NCBI GenBank assembly: GCA_027605045.1
Contig: JAQFWX010000002.1
Coordinates: 124,001 to 188,000 of the forward strand
Source: Phallus indusiatus
Lineage: Eukaryota > Basidiomycota > Agaricomycetes > Phallales > Phallaceae
DNA: 64,000 nt
Direction: 5' to 3'
Shown here: positions 1-11,985 of the stretch, in pieces
Layout: each line of letters opens with the position of its first letter
Position numbering within the stretch: position 1 is the stretch's first letter
Notes under the pieces: generated by a model
Seen by the model: only the letters and a program-made list of their open reading frames with translations
What the model was told of the DNA's origin: nothing
The model's database searches: none
Program-made: the position numbers and the translations under genes

Positions 1-3000
1 GCTGCACAATGACCTTGATCGTGCGAAGCGGCATGTCACCTGCAGGAATTTTGTTCGTGGCTCTTGCGCGCCATTCATTGGGAGGGACAGACTGTAAAAA
101 GTACTCAATCGCAGGGAATAATTCAGTGGGATCCAATAACTGTTTGTTCAGGTCGTTTGGAATGTTTCTTGCCAGTTTCCATACACATTTGAGGACCAGT
201 TCAGCCACCTTCGCCTCTTGAGAATTGGCTTGTGTATTGTTTGAAGTGAACGGTCTGACGATCTGTAATAGCAAGCGGAACAACGACCTAGTTTAGGGAT
301 CAGAGAGTATGAATGAGCTAGTAAATTTCAATACAAACCGGAATATGACGATTCGGCGACAAGTAGCGAATAACCGTAAAATAATCATATTAATAAACCT
401 AGATAAATCTTTGACCTTAGAATCGTTGCTGTCGTCCGTTTGGAGTAATCGTAACGTCAGCTCATCGAGTAATCCCGTGACGGTATCAACAGTTAAAGCT
501 TCTGCTAATAATGGGTGATCGCAGAATGCATTTAAGGTTTGATTGAGATGTTTCGCCAGTCGAAAACTCTCGGGTTCATAAACTGTTTCAGGATTTTCGA
601 AGACGTGTCCCATTTGAAGAGCGATGGTTTCAATTAAGCCTTCAACGTGTTCAGATAGTTCAACATATGCTTTTGACAGATGCGCCTCCTCGGGGGGTAC
701 TTCCAAAATCTTCTGTATTTTTTTCAGCGCATCGACGCTTCGCGAGGGATCGTGGCTTAAAATGCTCGAGATAACAACAGAAACACCATTATCAACACTT
801 GGCACGGGAATCTCACTGATTTCCGGTGCTTTTATCGTATTTTCAATGGGTAAAGCACCTGACGTTCCATTAAGAGGCTGAAGCGCACGACGGTCCGTTG
901 AGGCAGTGTTTTGATCCTCTGATACAGTGGTCGCAGTATTTGGTCGAGTACGATGAGGACCGAGACGAGAGGGTAACATACTTTTAGGTCGTGTCGACGT
1001 AGTAGGAAGTTTAGTGGAGCTGTCGTTATTAAAGGTAGACGGCGAGGCGGGCCGAAGGCTCAATCCCTTGGAACGCGGCAGACCCGAAGGAGACATGGAT
1101 CGCGGAGGATCGGTCACCGCAGACGAAACAGCGGGAATTGATGGGTGGGGGTTATTAATTGAGGCAGGAGGTTTGATCGTAGAGGGTTTCGTGGTATCTT
1201 TGGTTTCTGGGAGGGGTATCCGACGTAATCTTTCTTCTAGTTGTGTTTTGTCTTTAGGCGAGAGCGAGCCGACCATTGTCCAAATTTTGTCACCAACCAA
1301 AATATATCCTTCACTATAGTAGAAATGGGTCAGACAGTCACCCGAGAAACTATGAAGAAAACAACCCAACCTTAAAGTTGAAAGAGCTGCCTTGCGCACA
1401 TAGGGATCTTTATCAGATATCATTGAAGCTATAATAGGCATCGATTTAGATGGGTCGCAGACTCCGATTCCAGCTCGTTTCAGTATATTTTCCAGTTCTT
1501 CCAGTGTGCCCTGTCTTGTTTTCGACACTTTCGATCTCAAGCCATGTTCCAGCAGTAACTGAAACAGGCGACTGTATGCGTAAACTTTTGGAAGTGTTTG
1601 AATTATCTGACCAACGCGAGTTCGAACGGCTTCGCGGGAATCGCCAAGCTAGTGTTGACTGTCAGTTTCATGAAAAGATCTCATCAATACTTTGAGCATA
1701 CCTTATGAATTAAAGTAGGTATAAAACATAATGCTTCAGTATCACTAACTTGATGATTTGTAGTACGCAATAGAGCAAGCACGTTATCAACCGCTTCTAA
1801 ACATTTAGAAACCAAATTCGGTTGCGGCTCGTGAACCTTCATCGAAATATACTTGAGCGGTAGATCCGAATTGGCTAACAAGATGTTCTGCATCTCAGAA
1901 ACAGGGACGCCAAACTTTTCATCCCCTGATACGGCGGAAGCGTAACAGTCCACTATAATATCAAGGCCTGATATATTATCGGTCAAAGCATTATGGGAGG
2001 TGCTGAAAAGGAGAGATGTCAACTCGCGAGACACATAATTCTCCATTTGATGTTGCAAGGACTCTGAGGCATCCTTTCGCACGGAATTCGAATCAAACAC
2101 CCATCTCGATGAATCCTTTGATAGTCGTGACTTCTTGGGCTCCGAACTAGACCCACTAAAATAGAAAGAGTTTGATGGGCTCGAGACGGCGACAGTGGGC
2201 TTGGAAGATGCCGGCCCCGCAGGCCGTTTCAAACCACCTACCCCGGGCTTAGTGGTATGAGCAGAAGCTGGCTCTTCTTCTCGGGTTGAAAGCTGTGAGT
2301 CTGGACGGACTATATTAGGTAAAATCTTCTTGCTTCGTACTCCCGTCAAACGTCCGTTGCCATACGTTGCTGGAGCAGCCGACTGAGGAGAAGGTGATTG
2401 ACGAGCAGCTTCAACGGGCTCAGGTTTGGTGTTGGCAGGTTCCGCAGGAGCTGCTGAAGCCGGGACTGGTGAAACCGACGAAGAGCTGGCTGCAGGACTG
2501 TCGACCACTAAAGCTTTGGCGGCTTGAATAAGTGGAATCACGGTCGACCTTGAGGCGGGCTTAAGAGAAGAGGTTTCTCTCATGACTTTATCAAAACCAA
2601 TACTTTTGATAATGATGGGCAAAACTGCCTGCGCCCCTTTACGGACATCGCCATTTCGATCTTCTAAACAGGACACGACATGTGACGCCCAAGGTAGAAG
2701 ATCATAATCCGACGCCGAGGCATTATCCTTGTACCATCCGTTTATCCAAGTTAGTATTGATGCGCGTTGAAGTGGATTCGGAGATTCTAGACCTGTGGCC
2801 AATCCAGCTATCATTACATCGATACCTTCGCAAGCGTTGGCTATAGCTGTCAAAGTCTGCAAGGCAGCCGCTCGTATGTTGGCTTTTTGATCAGATAAAG
2901 CGGCAGTTAACGGAACAATGAACAACCGAGCATGCTTCTCGAAAGGTTTATTCATACCCGCCGCAATTCGACCAACTATATCGAGAGCGAGCAGTTGGAC

Positions 3001-6000
3001 AACTTTGTTGGTATCTGTCAGTCTAGCCTTTAACACTTGACCGATATCTCCTAAGACGACAATCAGCATTTATAAATGAAATTCAATCACAAATGTCATA
3101 CCCATTGTAGGCTTTAGACGTTTATTTGCTCCGATATCTAAAAGCCCTTGTAGCGCTTCTAGACCCTCTTTCCGAGATTTCCAAGCATCGCTCTTGGCAT
3201 CTGCGAGAATTGTTGTTCCAACCAAGAGCTTATCCAGATCGACACGGGGGAAGAGATCGTCTAGTGGATCTCCAACCTTACTTTTACGGCTATCACTTGC
3301 TTGCGGCAGTAAAGCAAGATCAACGGAGGTGCGGGTGGGTTCGGGAGGGTTCTGTCCTTCTACTTTGTCAAACTCCGCATGAATCGTGGTCAATAGCTGT
3401 GGGTTAAGATCCTCCAGAAGATCCTTGATGCCTAGGAAACATTCTTGAGAAAAATGAAGTCTATGTCAATAACAGTGCCTCTCACCTGATCCTGCGAATA
3501 GCTTGACAGTTATGAGCGCGGCGGTTGCGCTGGATCGAACGCTCGCATTCGAATTCTTGAGCGCTGCTTTCAAAAATTCAATCAAGTTGCGCAAGGATAA
3601 ACCAGCAATCCCGAATTCAGTTAAAGCTTGATTGATCCAAACAATCGAGTCCGCTAGAACTTTTGGAGCCTTTTGTTTACCCAGTGGCTCGTAAGCTTTT
3701 AAAATAAATAAAAATTGGTTTAAATAAACAAAATTGTTACTCAAAAAACAACGGCACCTTGATTAAGAACAAAAGATAACGAGGTCTTTTCGGCTAATAA
3801 GAATAACGCGTCTCCAGCAGGTTTCTTCAGCTTCATATCACCTAGTTTCTCACTGAGGTGACCAACACAAAGTGCCGCTGACGGTCTTCCAAACGAAGGA
3901 CATTTTTCAGCCAACAAGCATATTATTCCATATAATTTAGCAGAAACCTGAATCGACGTGATGATAATGACGACATGACTCAGTTTCAAAAAAAAAACAC
4001 GTACTTGGAAATTCTTTTCGTTCCAGCCCTTTTTCGCAATGAAACGAACAATCACTTCGCTGTCGACGTCGGCGATAATTGATTCTAACCATGTGCTCAT
4101 TTCTTCAACGGCAGCTAATCTAGCTTTCCAGTTGGTGTCTGAGAAGCCGGTTGTGATACTTTCAGGGATTAGGGATGAAGCGAGAACTTCAGCATCCTCG
4201 CTAGTATACTTGTACTTGAAAGTATCTAACGCTCCTGGAGGAACCGGTGGAGGCGGTTTGGCTGATTTACTAGCTGCTGCTGCTGCACTTGCCGCTGGAG
4301 GTTTCTTGGCCGGACCCCCTGCAGGAGCGGACTCCGTCGTCGAAGGTGCAGACGCTGCTGAAGCCGCGGGTTTCTTTGCCTGTTATGTCGCGTTTGTAAA
4401 ATTTGGATCTACTCAAAGAAGCTCTAGACACTCACCAGAAGACGGGCAGGCGGTTTAGCAAGGGGTTTCGCTGGTGGATCATCTTCCAGGACAACTGCGG
4501 CAGCGGTAGTTGACGGTGTATCCGCTTCGACTGCAATTTTCTCCTTTTTCTCTTCTGCCGGCTTTTTAGGGGCGGCCTGTGGCTTCTTCTTGGCTGCTGA
4601 AGACGGGGCTTCTTTAACGACAGCTGGAGGAGGTTTCGGTGCGGAACCAGCTTTACATCGAACGGTTGCTTGTTCGAATGCCTCCTTAACCTTGGATTTT
4701 CGACTAGCGTCTAGTGGCTCAAGAACCGGATTCAATGGTCTTTCCCCAACAATTTTCATGAGAGTCCCTAACGCAAGAGCGGCATCGTCTCTCACACCTG
4801 CAGCAGAGTCTCCTAAAAGCGCGGCAAGTGATTCGGAAAGCGGCTTAATTTGCGCGGGGGACGGAGGTACTGTTGTCTTTTGTAACGAGCGATGCAGAAA
4901 TTTTAAAGTGCCTTCTTTGACTTGAGGGTTCTTATCCGCCAAAAAGGGCTCAACGTCGCCGATTATGTCCGGCAAACTCGTCTGAATCGAAAATCCGGCT
5001 ATTAGTCATTTTGTCCAAAATCATATATAAAAAACTATGTACCGTGGTGAAAACAGCATCAAGGGCGAGTCCCAAGGCATCAGTCACGTTCTGCTTGCGT
5101 TCTTTCAATCGGCCTAGTATTGGCGGGACAACTGCTTCTCTATGTCTGGCAAAGGCCTGCATGAGACCCTTGGCAAGAGTTTCAATACAATTAGCAGCCA
5201 CTATGACACAATTGATATTGGCATCACCCATCCTTCCTGCAAGAGCTTTGACTAACTCTGTCAGTTCGGGCGCGTCTTTAATCCTCAACGTATCCACGGC
5301 AGTGAAAATCCCGTCCAGTGCTTCTTTGCGCTCTTTCCATTTTGACGAATTCAATAATGTCAAATAACCAGACGGTAACTTGGAAATGATGTCGACCTCT
5401 TCCGATAGCATACGAGGATCCGGTTCAGGCTCCTCCTCTACGGCTCCCGATGCAGCAGAAGGATCCTCGCCCGCTAGTGCTGCTTGCTCCGCATCTCGAG
5501 CCTGCTGTCGCGTAAATCTCTCAGGCTTCAAAGTCCCCTTGCCTTTTTCTTCTTTATCTAGTACTTCGAAAGCTTCATGGAGTTCCTTGACTTGAACAGG
5601 TTTGAGTTCGGTCAAGAATGGCTCTATGGCGGCACCAATGGCTTGGTAGAGGGATTGTACGAGAGCGGTACCTTCGGCACGTACAGTTTTGTCACTGTGT
5701 CCGAATATCTTTGGTAGCATCTTGAGAATTTTTTGCGGCTGAATGACTTGCGTGCCGAAGGCGCTGTTGTGGCGATAGTAACATGTTAACGGGTCGCTGG
5801 GCGAATGAGTAAAAAAGGTATTTACCGTACGAGCTCCTTAAGAACTAGAACCGTATTAGCCACAGTCTTTGGCTGTTTGGCACCCAATCCTGACAAAACG
5901 TCTGCCTAGAAAGAAGAAAAAAAAGGAACAAGTTGTTTAATGAACCCCAGTATTCCATTCAAAGATAAATACTCACGGTAACGCCAGCACCCGTGTTTTC

Positions 6001-6381
6001 AACTTCGGTGTATTGCAGAATCAACTCAATACTGTGATTTCTTGTTCCAGCTCGCGCGGACCCTAAACATTTTTCGACCAACGCGGGTACGACAACTTCT
6101 CTCGTCTTCGCGGCGGTTTCACCCGCGTATTTCACGAAGGACACTACGCATTCGACGCCCTTTTCTTGTGCAACTGCATTACTATCTGTCACCATGTTCT
6201 TCAAAATATCGGGATCTGAGAGGTAGGGTTTGAAAACCGGATCTGTATCTGACCCAGTGGCCTGGAAAGCCTTTGGCAATTGTTCATAAGCTGATAGTCT
6301 TGCTTTCCAATTTTTATGCTTCAGCCGTTCTAATACTGGTATTTGACTGAAATCCTCCTCCGGCGGAGGTGGACCGTCCAT
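1..6381 (-). CDS. XMAP215/Dis1/Stu2 family microtubule polymerase (multi-TOG), 3' end missing
   Basis: Microtubule plus-end and spindle-pole polymerase; TOG domains bind tubulin dimers. The ATG at 6381 opens an exon (6381-5977) coding for a typical first TOG repeat, with the LKHKNWKARLSAYEQLPKAF segment. Later exons show further TOG starts: SSKWKERKEALDGI near 5370, SDTNWKARLAAVEEM near 4120, SDAWKSRKEGLEALQGL near 3190, and a WVFDSNSVRKDA region near 2090 like the fifth TOG. Ala/Pro/Lys-rich linkers (about 4270-4600 and 2200-2500) separate them. A Ser/Pro-rich stretch follows at about 1000-1250, and the frame is still coding at base 1, so the C-terminus lies outside the window. At least four, probably five, TOGs resemble the animal architecture rather than the two-TOG yeast Stu2. 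Introns are short. The family call is firm; exact splice sites are not. Confidence 0.93.
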
Positions 6382-7432
6382 AGTGGATGTTGAGAAAAGA
6401 AAGCGAGAGAGGGGAGGGGATCCTCGCGTTCGAGCAGTTCAGACGACGAACCAGTCACGAGTCACGCTCAGTCACCAACCAACATTATTGTCATCATTAT
6501 TAAGTAATCGGCAATATGTCACAACTAGTTTTTCTGCTTACCTTTTCGAAACAGAACTCACATGGAGTAGCACGCGTTTGGAACGAGTTTGCATTGGTTT
6601 CGATGTGTGAGGGCGAATTTTTCTCCCGGGAACAGCTTACGCTTGGTTCACGTCGTTCTCTCTCGCTATCAGACAGCTTTGGACAGTATGCGATAAATCC
6701 ATGAACAATTTCCTAGAATGATGTATATATATTTATACATGTGCAATGTAAATACGTCAGTATGTATGTATGCGTGTATATGTACATGATTTGAAATGAA
6801 TGTGGGTGATCTGCGCAGGGCTACCAGCCATCCGTTTAAGCGGATGGATGGGTGACGACACGCGAATTAATTGGCGAGTGATAGAAGGAGACCGGCTTTT
6901 AAACCTGAACGGCCTGAGAATCACTAGGCATTATGAATGACAGAAGCACCGGGAAATCATGTGATATAATGAATTTTGACGATACATACGACGATAAAAG
7001 CAGAACATATGCTGGGTGTTTTAGAAGGTCGAAGATAAGTGATGATCATTAGAGGGCAAGAGATACAGTATCTTTGAAAGAAATGCAGATGAGGCAAGAG
7101 CGACGAAGGGAAGAATTAGAAGGCGGGTATTTTAACACGACGGTAAAAGGTCAAGGAGGCCAAAAAAAAAAACAGAGAGAAAGAAAGAAAAAGAAAGCGA
7201 GTAGATACATATACAATTTGGTGTCTAGGAATTGTGCGTGAATTAGGAAATACTTTTGCTCATTGATAATGGAATGCGAATAAGATAATGAAATATGACA
7301 TTGCGTGAGATGTTGAGTATTATTGATGTCGTTGTAACGTATTGGACTGTATTAATGAGACTATATGCATAGGTTAGAAACCGTCGATACGGGATGAAAA
7401 GAGAAAAGACAAGTGAACTTGCATTATAAGTT
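6382..7432. other. Intergenic region, no gene seen
   Basis: About 1.05 kb lying upstream of the XMAP215 start and downstream of the 7433-8023 gene, both on the minus strand. It holds AT-rich stretches with TATA/TGTA runs (about 6720-6790) and a purine tract with AAAG/GAAA repeats (about 7158-7200). Only short shadow frames occur. It should contain the promoter of the minus-strand XMAP215 gene and the 3' UTR of its neighbour. Confidence 0.6.
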
Positions 7433-8023
7433 TTATAGCTCTGGAGCAGTGATGAAAGCGAGTTTTGGATCGGAAGCGGCCTTGTAGAGACGAGGATAGT
7501 GATCTGAGCCAAATATTTCGACGAGCATGGATTTGTTAATGTTTATCCAGTCGGGAGGGGGGAGACCCCTGGCGGTACGCCAACCGCCTTCTACCTGGAC
7601 GAGGAGAAGAAGACCAGGCATGAGACATTGAAGCAGGTAGAGGATATCGTCGACTGGCTGGACGACGTGGCGTAAGCTGGGCCAGAGAGCGCTGTGAAAG
7701 ACCATCTGCCATTGGACACGGCGCTCTGGAGAAAAGAAAGAAGAAGCATGAACGGGGAGCTCGAGTTTCATGGCGGGACTGCGGGGAAGACCGTTCGATG
7801 AGCGGTGGGGAGTCTGGCATTCGATGGAGAATAGGAGACGAGGGTCGAGAGGGGAGAGTTCACGAAAGCCATGGGTTTCGACCAGGGCCTTCTTCTGACG
7901 GCAAAGATGGCGATGAGCACGAGCATACGGGGTTCCGAGACTTTCCACACTGAGGGCGACGCCGACACGGCGGGACCATTCGTCGAGTTGTCTGACGTCT
8001 GTTGAGAATTCGACAAGAAGCAT
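7433..8023 (-). CDS. Hypothetical protein, intronless, 196 aa
   Basis: A single open frame of 196 codons with no need for introns, unlike nearly every neighbour. I do not recognise a family. The protein is mixed hydrophobic/basic with no signal peptide; residues about 125-142 (LYLLQCLMPGLLLLVQV) are strongly hydrophobic and could be a buried helix or strand, less likely a membrane segment. The N-terminus begins MLLVEFSTDVRQLDEWSRRV. A TATA-like element (8194-8201, read on the minus strand) lies about 170 bp upstream of the start, which supports real transcription. Codon use looks ordinary and GC is somewhat higher than the flanks. The overlapping frames at 7536-7820 and 7768-8288 are low-complexity and were left out. 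Confidence 0.55.
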   Translation of the reverse strand: MLLVEFSTDVRQLDEWSRRVGVALSVESLGTPYARAHRHLCRQKKALVETHGFRELSPLDPRLLFSIECQTPHRSSNGLPRSPAMKLELPVHASSFFSPERRVQWQMVFHSALWPSLRHVVQPVDDILYLLQCLMPGLLLLVQVEGGWRTARGLPPPDWININKSMLVEIFGSDHYPRLYKAASDPKLAFITAPEL

Positions 8024-8130
8024 TTAAAAAGAGACACGAGACACGGAAACGGGTCTTGGAGAAAAGAAGTGAGAGTGATGGATGATGGTGATGGCCGGGA
8101 GCAGTGGCTCGGGGAAATATAGTGTATGGG

Positions 8131-8147
8131 GTGTGTGTGTGTGTGTG
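8131..8147. repeat. (GT)n dinucleotide run
   Basis: Short GT microsatellite of about eight units, in the 5' region of the 7433-8023 minus-strand gene. Confidence 0.85.
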
Positions 8148-8193
8148 ATTTAGAGGACGACGAGAAGGGGGAGAGTGGGCAGGAGAGGATGGG

Positions 8194-8201
8194 TTTATAT
8201 A
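8194..8201 (-). promoter_or_regulatory. TATA-like element
   Basis: On the minus strand this reads TATATAAA, about 170 bp upstream of the ATG at 8023. It is the only clear TATA in that interval and fits a core promoter for the 196-aa gene. Confidence 0.4.
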
Positions 8202-8756
8202 GGAAGTGGGTAAGGTAAAGTAAGGACCACAATGGCGGGTAGTGATAGATATGGGCGCGAGTTGCGCGGGTGAAAAAAAAAATTTCATTAGACTGTCCGG
8301 CTCGTTGGCACCGAAAAACGTTTCACGATCCCGCCGTGGTCTCCCTTTCCGGCCAGATTCCCACGCCCATCACCTCCCTCATATTGATAATAATGTATGG
8401 CTCTATTGAGTGGAAGCAGCATTAGCATAATACTTAGTATAATGTATAGTACAAGTACCTGCGTCTCGACTCTCCGGTGGGCGGTGGATAGTGTATTTGT
8501 CGAAGTAAGTATTATGTATAGTTGAATGGACAAAGGCCCTTATATGTACTGTAAATGATACTCGCCCTAACGCCATTGTCTTGCCAACAGCCTCTCGCCC
8601 CCTTTCTTGCCGATCATCCGCGTCTGAAGATCTGCCCAATTCTGCCAGGAAACATCCGATCGTTGAGTCACCCAGCTTACGTAACAAACATTCAATTCAC
8701 GTGCTTATTGCCGCCCTCTCCTTCAAACTTCCGAACCTTGTCCTCAATGTCCACAG

Positions 8757-8784
8757 CTCATCCTCATCCTCATCCTCATCCTCC
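8757..8784. repeat. TCATCC/CATCCT short tandem repeat
   Basis: About four and a half copies of a 6-bp pyrimidine-rich unit directly before the first supported codon of eIF2B alpha. It could be 5' UTR or intron pyrimidine tract, since CTCAG follows at 8792-8796. Confidence 0.8.
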
Positions 8785-8796
8785 CCTCTTCCTCAG

Positions 8797-10277
8797 GCCT
8801 TTGACGTCGTGTCCGCATATGAACGGGCCTTGCGTGATGACTCGTCCGTAAGGAACATGTCCTCCTCCGCGTTTCATCTTTCTCCTGTCACCCTCTCTCC
8901 ACTTTATAATATACATACACATGTTTCATCCCCTGACGCTAAAATTTTCAGATCTCAATGCCTATCGCCGCCATCCTCGCCCTCACGGAATTGATCTCTC
9001 ACTCAAAAGCCGATACTATGTTTGAACTTGTCAGCGCTCTCAACTCTGGTGCTCAATTGCTCAAACAACACACTCCAAATCCCATCAGTCTCAGTGCAGG
9101 CTGCGATCTTTTCGTCGCCTTCGTTACCACCTTTCCCCATGAATCAGACGTGCGTATTTATATCTACTCAATAATTGGGTCTCGTCTCAGCTCATATTAT
9201 GTATGTATGTATGTATATATATTATATTATATTTGCCTTTCACAGAATTTTTTTGATCTTAAACGACAACTTGTCCGTCAAGGTCAACTGTACGCCAAGC
9301 AGGCGTCGCAATCCCGCTCGAAAATCGCTACTCTATTATTGGACTTCATACCTGACGGCTCCGTGGTATGTCCGTCACTCTAATCCTTCTCTCGTAATCT
9401 TTCTTACCTCTCCCTCCCTTTCGATACAACAGATACTTACCCATGCTCACTCTCGTGTTGTAGTGCACGCCTTGCTTCACGCCCACCAACATGGAAACAA
9501 ACGATTCAGTGTTTACGTTACTGAGGCACGCCCGCTTGGTTTGGGGTTGGTATTTAGATTCAAAAATAAAATAAAAATAGATGCTAAAATTGTCCTACTA
9601 AATTATTTTTTTTAGTTTGAGAACTCACCAAACTCTAACTGCGGCCGGAATTCCTTGCACTGTTATTCTCGATTCCGCTGTTGCATATGCAATGGGCAAA
9701 GTAGACTTGGCTATTGTTGGCTCGGAGGCAGTTGTAGAAAGTGGAGGCATCATCAATGCAGTCGGCAGCTATCAAATCGCCCTAATTGCTAAAGCCGCAA
9801 ACGTGCCTGTCTATGCTTTGGCAGAAAGGTCATTCACGCTCTCTCTCCCTCTCCTTCTCATCTTACCCTCTAGTTTTTATAGTTACAAGTTTCTTCGGAT
9901 GTTCCCGCTATCACAATATGAACTGCCCACATATAATAATAAAATTCTTTCATTCGACACTCCGTCGAGCTCCATTCGCAAGTCAACCGATGCCATTCCG
10001 GTGAATAGTCGCATTGATTTTGGAATTCTCTCAGCAATAATGATCATTCACTTGCCATATAGCTATCCATGAACGATGATCAACTGAAACAAAATCCAGG
10101 TGTAGATTATACCAAGTACGTATCGCGGTAAAACTTGCTTCCTTTTGGGAATTTCAATCTATTGTTTTTTTTTCTTTTAATGACAGACCTGACTTGATAA
10201 CTCTGGTCTTTTCCGACGTCGGTATATTAACGCCTGATGGTGTCAGCCAGTATCTGGTTGGCATGTTTGCAGGCTAA
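8797..10277 (+). CDS. GCN3: Translation initiation factor eIF2B subunit alpha
   Basis: Regulatory subunit of eIF2B, the GDP/GTP exchange factor for eIF2; the alpha subunit senses phosphorylated eIF2 in the integrated stress response. Proposed exons are 8797-8847, 8952-9149, 9246-9365, 9433-9545, 9616-9828, 9883-10000, 10063-10115 and 10187-10277, keeping one frame for 318 codons (yeast Gcn3 has 305). Landmarks are MPIAAILALTELI, AGCDLFVAFV, HAHSRVVVHALLHA, VILDSAVAYAMGKVD, VGSEAVVESGGIINAVGSY, KFLRMFPLSQYELP and FSDVGILTPDGVSQYLV, all typical of the family's Rossmann-like C-terminal half. The initiator ATG is not resolved: no in-frame ATG lies directly upstream, so a short 5' exon probably precedes the CTCAG at 8792. 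The donor at 9546 (GTTGGT) is a weak match. Product identity is secure. Confidence 0.93.
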
Positions 10278-11304
10278 TACTAATGCTCTCTTCGGTCGCG
10301 TGCGCGGATCGCATTTTTCTCGAGGGTAATTACTTCCTTTTTGGATACCATATTGACTCCAATTCCTTCCTAAGGGTCGGGTCGGGTCTTCGGTGCAAAA
10401 ATGCTTACCACGTCGGGCGGGTTCCTATTACATGCCGTAAACAGCGCTGGCTGGCTGGCTGGCTAGATGGATGGATAACTTCATGAAAAAAACTGTATTC
10501 TTGGCCTGACGCCATAGCGTATCTAGATATACTTATGACCTGGGTAGATAGATAGTTTCGTGATAGCGCGTGTATAGCATATCCAGTTTTTCCTTCCAAA
10601 GTACTAATCTATACGTATATCCCTACTATCGGAGTGCATTGTTTTCTTCATATGTATATTTGGGGCTAATTAAAAAAAGCGCTATTGCCATGCTATTCAG
10701 ACGAACATACATGTGTAGATATAATCATTTTAGCGAGCGGCCCATGTGCCGCATCTTGTCAAAGAACTCATTGGCTGTATTAGTCGGAATAAACTACATC
10801 CACTTGGCGAAATCTCAATATATACATATCTACTTTAGTAGTTTATTTAGCTCGTCAGCAGTCTAACTGGTTCTCGCTAGACTGAGAGAGTGCTCAATCA
10901 TTACTTAAGGCTCGGAGATATATAAACTTTCAAGCCTAGCGCCTTCTCATGTATTTGATGCATATACATATGTACATCGCTGAAAGACCACCAGGTCGCC
11001 TAAACTTGTCGGATGACGAGAACACATGTGTATATGTATGTATATGTATTTTTATATTATTATCATGGTGTAACTATGTCCCGGATTGCATTCGTGAATG
11101 CCCACAAATCGAGCTAATACGAAAGGATAAGAGCGATCTCGATGGGAATCGGGCCAGCCGAAATAGTCCTCTCTCCCTCCTGAGTTGATTTCCTAGCGTC
11201 GTCAAGATAGTCTTTTTTTCTTTTTGGTGTATTTTTACACCTTCTTGGATCAGAGGAAAATACCCAATATGTAACGCTCGGAACAACCGTGAAAAAAAAA
11301 ACTT
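10278..11304. other. Convergent intergenic region, no gene seen
   Basis: About 1 kb between the stops of eIF2B alpha (+) and the 11305-11985 gene (-). It contains a GGCT/GGAT microsatellite-like run near 10450-10475 and AT-rich sequence with many TATA/TGTA words. Only short frames without coding character are present. It should hold both 3' UTRs. Confidence 0.6.
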
Positions 11305-11985
11305 TCAGGCAAAGGCTACACGCTTGTTTGTTGGAGATTTTTTCAACGTCATATCGTTTGGAGACAACGTGTTATTACACTTCTGCCCGTCGCCGATGGA
11401 ACCGGGATCACTACGAACGATTTGTCGACCATCAGAGTGTTTACGCGCCCTGGTTTTGTCTCGTTTTTGTTTGGCTTTCCGACCAGCAACAAGCTCTTTT
11501 GCAGCGCGCTGAGGAGAGATAAAAAACGATGGTTGAGCAATCATGGAAGAACCAAGATCGAGAGGGAGCCATATCGGGGTTTGCAAATACGGAGATATGG
11601 AAACAATGTATGTAATAATAAAAAATTTGAGAGTTGGCATGAAATTTCGTAAAGAATGAAGATGGTTGAATTCGGAAGAAATAAAATCACGGTAAAGAGA
11701 GAATACGTGTATACGTACGAGTCTGTCGGACGAAGAGGTGATACGACTTTTAGAAGTATTAGAGCTCGGATGATCCTTCTTCTTTCTTAATGAAGCAATG
11801 GTTTTTGTTTTGTTAACTTTGTCTTGCACAGCACGTTCTTTTCTATCCGCAACGTCATTTGCCAGTTGTAGCAAGGATGCCTACAAAAATGATAAAAGGG
11901 GTTGTTAATCATTTCTACATAAGCCAAAGACGATGCGGCGGGACTGGCCAACCTTGTCATTAACCAACGATTTGTTTGTTGTCAT
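11305..11985 (-). CDS. Hypothetical small basic protein (about 132 aa)
   Basis: I propose three exons read on the minus strand: 11985-11953, 11880-11719 and 11508-11305, joined at GT-AG sites in phase 0. The product starts MTTNKSLVNDKASLLQLAND and is rich in Lys, Arg and Ser, with segments NKTKTIASLRKKKDH and AAKELVAGRKAKQKRDKTRA that look like helical basic patches. It ends in TNKRVAFA. No family was recognised. The composition would suit a nucleolar, RNA- or chromatin-associated protein, but that is only composition. The 210-nt second intron is long for this locus and may hide another small exon. An upstream Met in another reading (about 12130) exists but lacks coding character. Confidence 0.45.

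Noticed and set aside
4039..4925. Long Ala/Gly-rich plus-strand frames opposite the XMAP215 linker
   Set aside because: They mirror low-complexity Ala/Pro/Lys linkers of the minus-strand gene and have no independent start, splice or domain signal.
7768..8533. Overlapping Ser/Pro/His-rich minus-strand frames upstream of the 196-aa gene
   Set aside because: Composition reflects GA/CT-rich promoter DNA and the GT repeat; no conserved motif.
8581..8796. In-frame upstream extension of eIF2B alpha
   Set aside because: It starts with TTG, is Ser-rich from the CATCCT repeat and does not resemble the family N-terminus, so a separate 5' exon is more likely.
10450..10475. GGCT/GGAT repeat as a regulatory element
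   Set aside because: Simple short microsatellite in a 3' intergenic region without other signal.
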